From assembly GCA_013359255.1 (NCBI GenBank), contig JABWCF010000008.1, positions 124,001 through 188,000 on the forward strand: 64,000 bases of DNA, given 5' to 3'. Shown here one piece after another: positions 26,160 to 36,900 of the stretch. Within the stretch, counting starts at the first letter, position 1. Each line of letters opens with the position of its first letter. A model generated the notes under the pieces. The model did not search any database and was not told where the DNA came from. It worked only from the letters and a program-made list of their open reading frames with translations. This DNA is from Flavobacteriales bacterium. GTDB taxonomy: Bacteria; Bacteroidota; Bacteroidia; Flavobacteriales_E; Vicingaceae. The translations under genes were made by a program, and so were the position numbers.

Positions 26160-27239
26160 TTGACTATCTTTTTTCTACGAAGAGCATTTTACGGTCTGTT
26201 AGTATTAGCAGGAGTAATTACCGTGGTTTTTTTATTGTTTAACGTACTTCCTGGCGACCCGGCTCGTATGATGTTAGGCCAACGTGCCGACCAAGCCTCT
26301 ATTGACGCTATTAATCGCGATTTAGGCTTAGATAAACCTCTTTCGGCACAATACATTATGTACATCAACGATTTAATGCCTCTTTCGTTACACGAAACCC
26401 AAAACGAAAATCATTATTTGTTTCTAGACCCGGCCAAGTACGATTACATTAAATTATTCAGTATCTCACAGTCAAAAGCAATGGTGCTTAAATATCCCTA
26501 TCTGAGACGATCGTACCAATCAAAAAGAAAGGTATCGGAAATAATTATAGAAACTCTCCCCGAAACGGCTGTGTTAGCATTTGCCTCCATTATACTCGCA
26601 GCTTTTTTAGGTATTATTGGAGGCATCATTACAGCCATTTATAAAAATACTTGGGTAGATCATTTATCGCTCTTTTTGGCATCATTAGGAATGTCAGGCC
26701 CTTCTTTTTACATTGGCGTTATTATATCTTGGGTTTTTGGATACATGCTTTCGGAATACACCGGTTTAAATGCAATAGGTAGTTTGTATACTATAGATGA
26801 TTATGGAGACGGTGAATATCTCGACTTAAAAAATCTGATACTTCCTGCAGTAGCATTAGGCATTAGGCCATTGGCGGTGGTGATACAATTAATGCGAAAT
26901 TCTTTATTAGAAGTGCTATCTTCCGATTATATTAGAACCGCTAATGCAAAAGGGCTTCGCTTTAGAACCGTAATATTTAAACACGCCTTAAAAAACGCAT
27001 TAAACCCAGTGGTTACTGCTCTATCTGGTATGTTTGCTAGTTTATTAGCTGGAGCTTTATTTGTAGAAATTATTTTCTCTTGGAAAGGTGTTGGATGGGA
27101 ATTATACAATGCGTTGGTAAAATACGATTTGCCGGTTGTAATGGGTGGTGTGCTTATTACCTCAACCGCCTTTGTGGTAATTAATGTATTAGTAGATATA
27201 TCGTATGCCATTTTAGATCCTCGTGTAAGAATCAGATAG
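26160..27239 (+). CDS. DppB/OppB-type ABC transporter permease
   Basis: 359-residue inner-membrane permease of the peptide/nickel importer class. It starts at a TTG, since no ATG lies near the first helix RRAFYGLLVLAGVITVVFLLFNVLPGDPARMML, which matches the canonical OppB N-terminus. The EAA loop is SSDYIRTANAKGLRFRTVIFKHALKNALNP, and the last helix ends SYAILDPRVRIR as in the family. An extra periplasmic segment (about 60-130) is longer than in E. coli DppB; I recall this from Bacteroidota members. No partner permease, ATPase or binding protein is in the window, so it is an orphan here, sitting between a BT_3928-type gene and tpiA. Confidence 0.9.
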   Translation: MTIFFLRRAFYGLLVLAGVITVVFLLFNVLPGDPARMMLGQRADQASIDAINRDLGLDKPLSAQYIMYINDLMPLSLHETQNENHYLFLDPAKYDYIKLFSISQSKAMVLKYPYLRRSYQSKRKVSEIIIETLPETAVLAFASIILAAFLGIIGGIITAIYKNTWVDHLSLFLASLGMSGPSFYIGVIISWVFGYMLSEYTGLNAIGSLYTIDDYGDGEYLDLKNLILPAVALGIRPLAVVIQLMRNSLLEVLSSDYIRTANAKGLRFRTVIFKHALKNALNPVVTALSGMFASLLAGALFVEIIFSWKGVGWELYNALVKYDLPVVMGGVLITSTAFVVINVLVDISYAILDPRVRIR

Positions 27240-27245
27240 ATTTAT

Positions 27246-27989
27246 ATGAGAAAAAAAATAGTTGCAGGAAATTGGAAAATGAACAAGAGCAGGGATGAGG
27301 CCTGCGATTTTTTTAATCTGATTCAGAAATCTTTTTTACCCGAAGAGGTACAATTAATGGTCTTTCCTTCGGCACTTTATCTTACCGAAGCAGTTGGTAT
27401 TGTAAATAACAAAGTGATAATAGGGGCACAAAACTGTCATTTTGAAACAAAAGGAGCGTTTACAGGAGAAATATCCTCATCAATGATTGCTTCGGTTGGT
27501 GCAAATGCGGTAATTGTAGGGCATTCTGAACGAAGGAACTTATTCAACGAAACCAATACGATGTTAGCAAAAAAAGCGAGCGATGTAGTTCAATCCGGTC
27601 TTACCCTTATATTCTGTTGTGGCGAAATGTTGCACGAAAGAGAAAATCAACAACATTTTAAGGTGGTTGAAGAACAACTTAAAAACGGGTTGTTTCATTT
27701 GTCTTTAGAGCAATTTGCTAAAGTTATTATAGCCTACGAACCTGTGTGGGCTATAGGCACAGGAAAAACAGCCTCTGCCTCCGATGCACAGGATATGCAC
27801 TGTTTTATACGTTCTCTTCTTTCACAAATTCACCCATCAGTAGCCCATCAAACAAGCATCTTATATGGCGGAAGTTGTACTCCTGCAAATGCTAAGGAAC
27901 TCTTTAAACAACCGGATATAGACGGAGGACTTATTGGCGGAGCTTCGTTGAATGTAAGCGACTTTTTAGCCATTGCCAACTCCTTTTAA
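27246..27989 (+). CDS. tpiA: triosephosphate isomerase
   Basis: 247-residue glycolytic TIM barrel interconverting DHAP and glyceraldehyde-3-phosphate. Catalytic residues are all visible: Lys in AGNWKMNKS, His in VIVGHSERRNLFNE, and Glu in AYEPVWAIGTGKTAS; the phosphate-binding ends are YGGSCTPANA and GGLIGGASL. It begins 6 bases after the permease stop and ends one base before prmA, so it is embedded in the long run. Very secure. Confidence 0.97.
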   Translation: MRKKIVAGNWKMNKSRDEACDFFNLIQKSFLPEEVQLMVFPSALYLTEAVGIVNNKVIIGAQNCHFETKGAFTGEISSSMIASVGANAVIVGHSERRNLFNETNTMLAKKASDVVQSGLTLIFCCGEMLHERENQQHFKVVEEQLKNGLFHLSLEQFAKVIIAYEPVWAIGTGKTASASDAQDMHCFIRSLLSQIHPSVAHQTSILYGGSCTPANAKELFKQPDIDGGLIGGASLNVSDFLAIANSF

Positions 27990-27990
27990 A

Positions 27991-28824
27991 ATGCCATATC
28001 TTAAAGTATCTTTTTTGTTAAAGAGTAATAAAATTCTTTCGGAAATATTAATAGCAGAGCTATATGAACAACAATTCGATAGTTTCGAAGAAACACAAGA
28101 AACACTTAATGCCTATATCTGTAAAAGCTTTTTTAATGAAAAGAATTTGACAGAGCTATTGAATATCAATCCTCTTTTTTCAGGTCTAAATTATACGATA
28201 GAAGAAATACCCGATAAAAACTGGAATGAACTTTGGGAGAAAAGTTTTGAACCTATTGTGGTAGCCGAAAAATGCATTATAAAAGCACCTTTTCATCAAC
28301 TAAAAAAGAGTTATCCTATAGAGTTGATAATAGAGCCAAAAATGTCGTTCGGAACAGGGCATCACCAAACCACAGCATTAATGATAGAACAAATGTTAGG
28401 AATAAACTTTAAAAATAAGAAAGTGCTCGATATGGGTTGTGGCACCGGAGTACTGGCTTTTTTGGCCGAAAAATTGGGGGCTGCACAAATTATGGCTATC
28501 GATAACGATGAATGGGCGTACTATAACTCTTTAGATAATAAGGCGTTAAATAATTCAGAGAAAGTACAAGTCGAATTGGGAAATGCCACTTATTTGATTG
28601 ATAAAACATTTAATACGATATTAGCAAATATAAACCGAAATATTTTGTTGCTAGATATGCATTTGTATGCCAACTGTTTAACATTAAACGACCAACTACT
28701 AATAAGCGGTTTTTTTAAAACCGATAGCCCTGTGCTTATCGAAAAAGCAAAAGAATATGGATTTTGTTTACAAAATGCATCATATCAAGAGGAGTGGGCG
28801 TGTTTATTACTAAAAAAAGAATAG
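27991..28824 (+). CDS. prmA: ribosomal protein L11 methyltransferase
   Basis: 277 residues from the ATG at 27991 (the frame is open a little further into tpiA). PrmA methylates ribosomal protein L11 with S-adenosylmethionine. The N-terminal L11-binding domain is followed by IIEPKMSFGTGHHQTTALM, VLDMGCGTGVLAFLAEKLGA (SAM site), DNDEWAYYNSLDN and TILANINRNILLL, the NxxxxxL-type active-site segment. The protein is complete. It sits one base after tpiA and two before the next gene, so it is tightly coupled. Confidence 0.93.
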   Translation: MPYLKVSFLLKSNKILSEILIAELYEQQFDSFEETQETLNAYICKSFFNEKNLTELLNINPLFSGLNYTIEEIPDKNWNELWEKSFEPIVVAEKCIIKAPFHQLKKSYPIELIIEPKMSFGTGHHQTTALMIEQMLGINFKNKKVLDMGCGTGVLAFLAEKLGAAQIMAIDNDEWAYYNSLDNKALNNSEKVQVELGNATYLIDKTFNTILANINRNILLLDMHLYANCLTLNDQLLISGFFKTDSPVLIEKAKEYGFCLQNASYQEEWACLLLKKE

Positions 28825-28826
28825 CA

Positions 28827-31800
28827 ATGAAAAACATCAAAAAATATTTTCTGTTTGTGTTTCTGCTTCCTCTCTATTCTTTGGCACAACAATCTTCTAT
28901 TAAGGTATTTTCAAGCGATTCGGTTAAATACGTTGAAGAAATGAAAATCTTTTTAAGTGAAGCCAGAAAAGACGAAGCAAAAGATTTTATGAAAGAATTT
29001 CAGAAAAGTTGGTATGGAGGAAAGTTCAGCCAAAAACAAAGAATGGGGGTTTATCATATTTCCAACGTGATGTTAGAAAAAAAAATGAGACCCTTTCCCG
29101 ATTTTGTAAATTACTTAAATACCGTAGTAAGTTTTGTACTTAGTCCTTACCAAAATCAGGAAAGTTTCGATGTATGGCAAGAAATAGTTGAAAAACTGAT
29201 TGGAGGAAAAAGCAGAAAGAGTAAACAAATGTATGCCGATTACATTGAGGTGTGCAATAATTTGTTTAGCGAAAATTTAATGTATAAATCGGAGGCTGTT
29301 TCCTGGACAGCTAGTAACAGCAACTACATTTTCGAGTTCGACACCGTTCCGGTTATGATATTCCCTTCACTGAATTTAATTTGCTTTGCCAAAGGCGATA
29401 GTGCAATTATTTACAACACAAAGGGCGTTTTTTATCCTACCGAAAATCTTTGGGTAGGCGAGGGTGGAAAAGTGGATTGGAGAAGAGCCGGTCTTAATTC
29501 GAATGAAGTGTATGCAGAGATAGGAAAGTATAAAATCAGAATGAAATCTTCCGACTTTAGTGTAGATTCCGTTACTTTCTTCAACACACATTATTTTAAA
29601 AAACCTCTTGTCGGAAAACTTACCGAAAAAGTAATGGCCAATATAACCGAAGAAAGTGCCACCTACCCTCGTTTCGATTCGTACAGTAAACGAATACAAA
29701 TTAAAAATATTGCCGAAAATGTAGATTACGAAGGCGGTTTTTCTATGCAGGGAGCAAAGTTTGTGGGTAGAGGCAACAGCGAACAAGATGCCTATCTATA
29801 CTTCTACCGAGATAAAAAGAAATTTATTACTATCGCATCTAAAGCCTTAGGTATAAGAAACACAAAGTTTGCCTCCGATTTAGCCTCAGTAACAATTTAT
29901 TTAGAAGGAGATTCTATTTACCACCCCGGATTAGACTTTAAATATTTAATAGATAAAAAAGAATTAACCCTTTTTAGAGATAATAAGGGGATTTCCATTT
30001 CACCTTATTTCAACTCATTTCATAAACTCGATATGGAATTTGAAGAACTATCTTGGAAAATAGACGAACCCTTTATTCGCTTCGGGCACATCAGCACAAA
30101 ATCCGATGCACACTTTGAATCCTCTAATTACTTTAAATTACAACGCTACGAACAGTTACAAGCATTAGACGATATACACCCTCTCGTAAAAGTAAGAGAT
30201 TTGGCCAACAAGTTAAAAACAAATTCTCTTTCGGTAGATCAACTTTCTTCTCATCTCCGTTTATCCGAAAATCAAACCGAATTATTCCTTATTCTGCTTT
30301 CCAACAAAGGCTACGTAATGTACGATTATAAAAATAAAATGTTTACCGTAAAAGATAAACTACATAACAGTGTAATGGCTCGCTCAGCCAAGGTAGATTA
30401 CGATGTAATTGAATTCAATTCTGATATTTCTACCGAAAATGCCAAACTAAATCTGCTCAATTTCGACTTAACTATTTACGGTATTAAATCTATCCTTTTA
30501 AGTGATTCGCAACAGGTTTATATTTTTCCGCTCAACGATAAAATTGTAGTAAAGAAAAACAGAGATTTTACCTTTTCAGGGATTATTCGTGCAGGTAAGT
30601 TCGATTTTTACGGAAAAGAATTTGCCTTTGAATACGACAACTTTAAAATAGAGCTTATCAATGTTGACTCACTTAAAATGTGGGCTACCACAGGCAAAAA
30701 AGACGAATATGGAAACAATATTTTAACACCGGTAAGAACCGTTATTGAAAAAATACAAGGAAATTTATTAATCGATAACCCCTTCAATAAATCGGGTAAA
30801 AAAGATTATCCCGAATTCCCTGTGTTAAACAGCTTTAAAGAATCGTTTGTGTTTTACGATAAAAAAAATGTACAAAATGGAGTGTATAAGCGAGATAATT
30901 TCTACTTCAAAGTGTATCCCTTTAAAATCGATAGCTTAGATAATATGACCAACGAGCAACTACGCTTTAATGGTTTATTTGCATCGGCCGGAGTATTTCC
31001 CGATTTCGAAGAAACATTAACCCTTCAACCCGACTATTCTCTCGGATTTATCAGAAAAACACCACCCGATGGGTATGCTATGTACGGTGGAAAAGGGACA
31101 TTTTACAACAACATAAACCTTAGTAATAAAGGATTAAGAGGCGATGGAAAGTTAGAATACATTACCTCCACCACGTATTCTAACGATTTTGTTTTTCACC
31201 CCGATTCGATGTTTACCCGTGCACAGGCATTTGATATTGCCGAACAACAAACCGGAGTGGAATTTCCTCCTGTAAGAGGTGATGATGTTAATGTGCGTTG
31301 GTATCCCAAAAACGACCACATGAACACTTTCAGCATAGATAAGCCGATTACCATGTACGAAAACAAATCGAACCTTTCAGGAAAATTGCGTTTAGCCCCG
31401 AATGGTTTAACCGGTAAAGGTTTATTTAGTTTCGATAAGGCTGAAATGACTGCCGATTTGTACAAATTCAAACATGTAGAATTTGAATCGGATACAGCTG
31501 ATTTTAGATTGAAAGATGAGGTAAGTACCGATGCCATCACTTTTGCTACCAAAAATGTTCAGGCATACATTACTTTTAAAGAACGTTACGGGCAGTTTCG
31601 TTCCAATGGAGGCGGTTCTTTTATAGAATTTCCGCAAAACCAGTACATCTGCTTTATGGAAGAATTTAAATGGTTTATGGATAACGATGATATAGAATTG
31701 TCTGCCTCTAAGGCATCGGCCGAAGATGCCTCTGGGGTAAAACTTGAAGGCTCACAATTTATATCTACTCACCCTAAACAAGATTCTCTATCTTTCTTCG

Positions 31801-33275
31801 CTCCATCGGCTCGTTACGATTTGCGTAAACATATTATCTATGCCAAAAAAGTGCGTTTTATGCAAGTGGGCGATGCCATGATTTACCCCGATAGTGGAAA
31901 AGTAACCATTTACGAAAAAGCAAAAATGGAAACTCTAAACAACGCCAGAGTGGTAGCAAGTTACGTAACGCAAAATCATAAAATGTACAATGTTACTGCC
32001 GATGTATTTGGTAAAAGGAGCTTTTCTGGAAACGGTTACATCGATTATATTGATGAAACCGGAGGCAAACAAACCATCTATTTAGCTACTATTGGAGTAG
32101 ATACAACTGGACAAACCTACGCATCTGGGGCTATTGAAAAAGAAACCAATTTCTCATTAAGTCCGCAGTACGATTACCATGGAAGAGTCTTTATCAATTC
32201 AAACAACGAATTTATGACTTTCAGAGGGTTTACCCGTATCAAGCATGATTGTGATTTGCTAAACAAAAACTGGTTCTATTTCAATTCGGAAATTAATCCC
32301 AATGAAATTTTTATTCCTATAGATTCTGTACTTACCGATGAAGATGATAATAAACTTACAGCTAGTGTTATGCTAAGCAAAGACTCTGTGGGCATCTATT
32401 CGGCCTTTGCAAATAGAATACTAAAATATAGCGATGCTAAAGTGTTGCCCGCATTTGGGTATATGTTTTACGATAAAGAATTAAAGGAATATAAAATATC
32501 GAACAAGCTAAAAATAAACTCAATTTCCTATCCGGGAAACTATCTTAGCTTAAATACAGAAACCTGTAAAATATATGGAGAGGGCAAAATGGATTTAGGT
32601 GTAAAAACAGGACAATTAAAGATAGAGACCTCTGGGAATGTGGTACACAGCCAGCTTGATAATACAGCCGTTTTTGACATGGTTATGATAATCGATTTCT
32701 TCTTTCATAACAACGCCATGGAAAAAATGGCTTCTCAAATAAACGAAAAAACATCGTTAGACCCTGTGGAATACGAACGACCTGTTTTTGAGAGAGCATT
32801 AAGAGAGCTGATGCCTAAAGAAGAGGCGGATAAAGTCATTTCGCAATTAAGTCTAAACGGTACCCTAAAAAGAACTCCCGATGTGCTAAACAAAAGCATT
32901 GTAATAACTGATGTGAAATTTAAATGGATTAAAGAAAAAAATTCTTATAAATCAATAAGCCGAATTGGTGTGGCAAATATTTTAAAAGAACAAGTTAATA
33001 AATACGTAGAAGGAACAATAGAAATAGTAAAAAAACGCAGTGGAGATATTGTAAATATTTATTTAGAAATTGACCCAAATAATTGGTACTTCTTTTCATA
33101 TACCAGAGGAGTTATGCAAGCCATTTCCTCAAACGATCCTTTTAACAATTACATACAGGAACTTAAACCCGATAAACGAAAAATGGAAGTAACAAAAGGG
33201 CAGGAGCCCTATCAGTTTATGCTTTCTACGGTACGTAAAAAAACAGATTTTTTAAAAGGAATAGACAACGAATAA
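28827..33275 (+). CDS. 1482-residue exported protein of unknown function
   Basis: I use the ATG at 28827, giving a clean signal peptide (MKNIKKYFLFVFLLPLYSLAQ); the frame is open 21 codons earlier. After a helical N-terminal 130 residues the protein is overwhelmingly beta: about 1100 residues of alternating short strands, with repeated blocks such as GGFSMQGAKFVGRG, GKFDFYGKEFAFEYDNFKI and GTFYNNINLSNKGLRGDGKLEY, a pattern reminiscent of AsmA/TamB or LptA-like groove proteins. There is no membrane helix, no T9SS tail and few Cys. I cannot assign a family. It lies in frame-tight order between prmA and plsY (2 and 3 base gaps), so it is probably expressed with phospholipid synthesis; a role in envelope lipid handling is only inference. 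Confidence 0.8.
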   Translation: MKNIKKYFLFVFLLPLYSLAQQSSIKVFSSDSVKYVEEMKIFLSEARKDEAKDFMKEFQKSWYGGKFSQKQRMGVYHISNVMLEKKMRPFPDFVNYLNTVVSFVLSPYQNQESFDVWQEIVEKLIGGKSRKSKQMYADYIEVCNNLFSENLMYKSEAVSWTASNSNYIFEFDTVPVMIFPSLNLICFAKGDSAIIYNTKGVFYPTENLWVGEGGKVDWRRAGLNSNEVYAEIGKYKIRMKSSDFSVDSVTFFNTHYFKKPLVGKLTEKVMANITEESATYPRFDSYSKRIQIKNIAENVDYEGGFSMQGAKFVGRGNSEQDAYLYFYRDKKKFITIASKALGIRNTKFASDLASVTIYLEGDSIYHPGLDFKYLIDKKELTLFRDNKGISISPYFNSFHKLDMEFEELSWKIDEPFIRFGHISTKSDAHFESSNYFKLQRYEQLQALDDIHPLVKVRDLANKLKTNSLSVDQLSSHLRLSENQTELFLILLSNKGYVMYDYKNKMFTVKDKLHNSVMARSAKVDYDVIEFNSDISTENAKLNLLNFDLTIYGIKSILLSDSQQVYIFPLNDKIVVKKNRDFTFSGIIRAGKFDFYGKEFAFEYDNFKIELINVDSLKMWATTGKKDEYGNNILTPVRTVIEKIQGNLLIDNPFNKSGKKDYPEFPVLNSFKESFVFYDKKNVQNGVYKRDNFYFKVYPFKIDSLDNMTNEQLRFNGLFASAGVFPDFEETLTLQPDYSLGFIRKTPPDGYAMYGGKGTFYNNINLSNKGLRGDGKLEYITSTTYSNDFVFHPDSMFTRAQAFDIAEQQTGVEFPPVRGDDVNVRWYPKNDHMNTFSIDKPITMYENKSNLSGKLRLAPNGLTGKGLFSFDKAEMTADLYKFKHVEFESDTADFRLKDEVSTDAITFATKNVQAYITFKERYGQFRSNGGGSFIEFPQNQYICFMEEFKWFMDNDDIELSASKASAEDASGVKLEGSQFISTHPKQDSLSFFAPSARYDLRKHIIYAKKVRFMQVGDAMIYPDSGKVTIYEKAKMETLNNARVVASYVTQNHKMYNVTADVFGKRSFSGNGYIDYIDETGGKQTIYLATIGVDTTGQTYASGAIEKETNFSLSPQYDYHGRVFINSNNEFMTFRGFTRIKHDCDLLNKNWFYFNSEINPNEIFIPIDSVLTDEDDNKLTASVMLSKDSVGIYSAFANRILKYSDAKVLPAFGYMFYDKELKEYKISNKLKINSISYPGNYLSLNTETCKIYGEGKMDLGVKTGQLKIETSGNVVHSQLDNTAVFDMVMIIDFFFHNNAMEKMASQINEKTSLDPVEYERPVFERALRELMPKEEADKVISQLSLNGTLKRTPDVLNKSIVITDVKFKWIKEKNSYKSISRIGVANILKEQVNKYVEGTIEIVKKRSGDIVNIYLEIDPNNWYFFSYTRGVMQAISSNDPFNNYIQELKPDKRKMEVTKGQEPYQFMLSTVRKKTDFLKGIDNE

Positions 33276-33278
33276 AAG

Positions 33279-33944
33279 ATGCAAGACATAATGAGCATAC
33301 AAAACCTTTTACTACTGCTATTAGCCTATTTGCTGGGTTCTATACCTACGGCAGTGTGGGTAGGAAAGGGCATTTACAATATCGATGTAAGAGAACACGG
33401 AAGCAAAAATGCCGGAGCAACCAATACAATGCGGGTGCTTGGTAAGAAGCCAGGAATATTTGTGTTGATTATTGATGTATTCAAAGGTTTTTTAGCAGTT
33501 CAAACGCTACGCTATTTCGATACATTGCAGCCTGATACAGTTCCTTTTGTAAATATGCAACTTTTGCTTTGTTTGGCAGCCCTTGTCGGACATATATTTC
33601 CTGTTTTTGCACAATTTAATGGAGGAAAAGGAATTGCAACTCTGCTAGGGGCAATGCTGGCCATGAACAGCGAAGCGGCTCTTATTTCTTTAGCTATATT
33701 CCTTATGGTATTACTGGTTTTTCGCTATGTTTCTTTGGGCAGTATGATAGGCGCTTTATTTTACCCAATATACATCATCTTTATTCAAGAATCTACCGTA
33801 CCTTCTCTTATTGCCTTTTCTATTTTTATTGCCATAGCGGTATTGTTTACACACCAAAAAAATATAGAAAGACTATTAAAACACGAGGAAAAAAAAGTTT
33901 TTAGTTATAGCAAAAAGGAGCAAAACGAAAAAGGCAAAAAATAA
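33279..33944 (+). CDS. plsY: glycerol-3-phosphate acyltransferase PlsY
   Basis: 221-residue integral membrane enzyme that acylates glycerol-3-phosphate from acyl-phosphate, the first step in phospholipid synthesis. Conserved motifs: GSIPTAVWVGK (motif 1), REHGSKNAGATNTMRVLGKK (motif 2) and GHIFPVFAQFNGGKGIAT (motif 3). About five hydrophobic helices are visible, and the C-terminal tail is basic and cytosolic (EKKVFSYSKKEQNEKGKK), slightly longer than usual. It starts 3 bases after the giant gene. Confidence 0.95.
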   Translation: MQDIMSIQNLLLLLLAYLLGSIPTAVWVGKGIYNIDVREHGSKNAGATNTMRVLGKKPGIFVLIIDVFKGFLAVQTLRYFDTLQPDTVPFVNMQLLLCLAALVGHIFPVFAQFNGGKGIATLLGAMLAMNSEAALISLAIFLMVLLVFRYVSLGSMIGALFYPIYIIFIQESTVPSLIAFSIFIAIAVLFTHQKNIERLLKHEEKKVFSYSKKEQNEKGKK

Positions 33945-33951
33945 AAAATAA

Positions 33952-36900
33952 GTGGTACTTAAAAAAACATACACACTCATTTTTCTCTTGTACTTATGCG
34001 TACCCGTAATCACTATTGCTCAGTTTAACTCGGAAATAGAATTAAAAAAAGAAGCTGAAAAACTCTTTGCAGAAAAAAAATATACTGAAGCCATGCCACT
34101 TTTCGGCCAACTAGCCAGTTTATATCCTAAAGATGCCAACTACAATTTTAAGTACGGAGCATGCCTTATTTTTGGCGATAAAGACAAAGAAAAACCCTTA
34201 CGTTTTTTACGTTTTGCCGTTTCTAAACCCGAGGTAGATCCATTGTCTCATTATTTTATGGGTAAAGCATTGCACCTAAATTATTATTTTAAAGATGCGA
34301 TAGAAAGCTATTCAAAATTTATTGCAAAAGTTCCGGCTAAAAACCGTGCAGACTATAATGCAGAACGAGAAATAGAAATGTGTCGGAATGGTATTAAATT
34401 ACTAAGCGATATTAAAGACGTTGATGTGGTAGGGAAAAAAGAAACACGCAAAGACGAGTTTTACCGCACTTACGATTTAAAAGGTGTTGGCGGAAAAATA
34501 GTGGCCAAGCCAGATGATTTTCGTTCTAAATACGATAAAAAACTAAACGATTATTCTGTAATATACTTGCCCAAAAATTTAAAAAATGAAGTTTTTTTTG
34601 CCAGCTACGGAGAAGATGGAAAAAGCGGAAAAGATATTTATAAGGTACTGCGATTGCCCAATGGAGAATGGGGGAAGCCTGTTAGTATTGGTGCTCCCAT
34701 AAATACACCTTACGATGAGGATTTTCCGTTTATGCACCCCGATGGAAAAACTCTCTACTTCTCTTCCAAAGGGCACAATAGCATGGGAGGATACGATATT
34801 TTTAAAACCGTATTTAACGAGAATACCAATACATGGTCCACTCCTCAAAATTTAGACTTTGCATACTCATCTCCCGATGACGACTTTTTTTTCGTTACCG
34901 ATGAAGACATGACACTGGCTTATTTTGCCTCTTCTCGTGCCAGCAAAGAAGGAGAAATTACCGTTTACCGTGTAAAGGTTCAGCCGAAATCGGCCGATTT
35001 TGTAATTATAAAAGGCGAATTTATAAACGAAGGAAACCCGCCCATGCGTACAGCCAAAATTACAGTCACCGATTTATCGAACAACCAAAATATGGGCGAG
35101 TATTTTACAAATACCAGTTCCGGAAAATACGCTATTTTGCTTCCAGGAAAGGGTGGAAAATACAAGTTTGCTATTGAAACTACCGAAACAGCACCCATTC
35201 ACAGCGGAATGGTTGAAGTACCCAGGCAGCAAGATGAGGTGGTAGCTCTTAAACAAGAGCTAAGATTAGTGGGTAAAGGCGACAATGAAAAATTAGTTAT
35301 TAAAAACTTATTCGACCAAACAGAAGCCTTTGATATAAACGACCCATTGTTGGTAGAAAGCATTATTCGACAAAAAGCCAAACTCGATATTAACGCTACC
35401 GAAGCGCAAGTGCTTGCATCGGTACAGGAATTGCAAGAAGATAAAAACAAAAATACCGAAACGAAAGAAGCTCCTCGAGCGGATGAGTTTAAAAACTTTT
35501 CGAACAACGATATTGCAGAGAAAGCAAAAATGATTGAAAAAGAACTGAAACAAAAAATTGATACACTGCAAAACGAGTCGAACTATGCGTATTCTGTTTC
35601 TAACGGAAAAAGCAGACAAGCCAAAGAAAATTCAGATAAGGCAGATAAAATACTGAATTCATTAGCCAGCTACAGTGCTACCGACAGATCTATGAAAGAA
35701 AATGAAGCTCAGCTTTTAAAAGAAGAGGCTCGCAAACTTAGCAGAGAAGCTTTAGCTGCTAAAAAAATAGCCGCTTCCTTAGATAACGATATTGCAGAGC
35801 TTACCTCAGAGTTTAATACAGTATCGCAGTTGGCTTCAGCCATACAGTACGATATTTCGGCTAACAATAGAACAGCGGCTATTGATAAATTAAAAAAACA
35901 ACAAGAACTAATAGCTTCAATAAACCAAACCCCTACTTCTAAAACCATAGAAAAAAACTCGTTGGCAGAAAAGGCGAAACAATCTAAAGCAGAAACTGAA
36001 AAAGTTGAAAATAACTTGAGCGAATTAGCCGAACGTAAAAACGATATTGAAAAAGAAATAATGCAGTTAAACTCGCAACTTTCAACCGCTAAAAAGAAAG
36101 ATAAAGAAGAGATTGAAGCAAAACTAAAAGCGTTGGAAATAGATAAAGAAGATATTACATACCAATACGAAGATGAGCAAAAAAGAGCGAGTGTATTAAA
36201 AGAAGAGTCTAATAAGTTAGAGGCCGAATTAGCACAATTCGAAGCTGTTTCTAAGCAAGTAGAAGAAAATAAAACCGTAGTTTCTCCGCCAACGCTACAA
36301 CAAAAAACGGAAACAGAAACCACCATTGCCCGATTAGAAGAAAAAGGATTAACCACCTTACCGGCAGAATCTAAATCTGAGCAAAAATCAACTGAAACAA
36401 AATCAGACAAGATTGATTTGCTTACCTTAAAAAATGATTATGATATTATTTCCGATGAAGGAAAAATTAAAAATTATAACAATGATTTTTCTAATCAGTT
36501 GGCAGATGTCGATAAAATTGCCGATTCTAATTTGCGTAACAATAAAATAGCCGAAATAAATAAAAAATGGGCAAATGCCATTCAACAAGAAATAGAAATT
36601 ACACAAAAGCAAATTGAGGTTTCAGAAACTCTAAACGATAAAACCCAATTAACCTCTAAGCGGAATAAGTTAATAGATTTTAAAGAACAAAAAGAGAAAG
36701 ATGCAAACTCGGCTACAAATCTTGTTGTGTCAAATCCGAATCTCTCTGAGAAATCTAATAAATCGGAAACATATACCAAAGAATTTAATCAAAAGATAAG
36801 TGAAATTCAATCAAATAAAAACTTAAACACAATCGAAAAAGAAAAAAATAAAATAAATGTTTTAAAAGAATGGAACCAGAAAATAGAAGAAGAATTGAAG

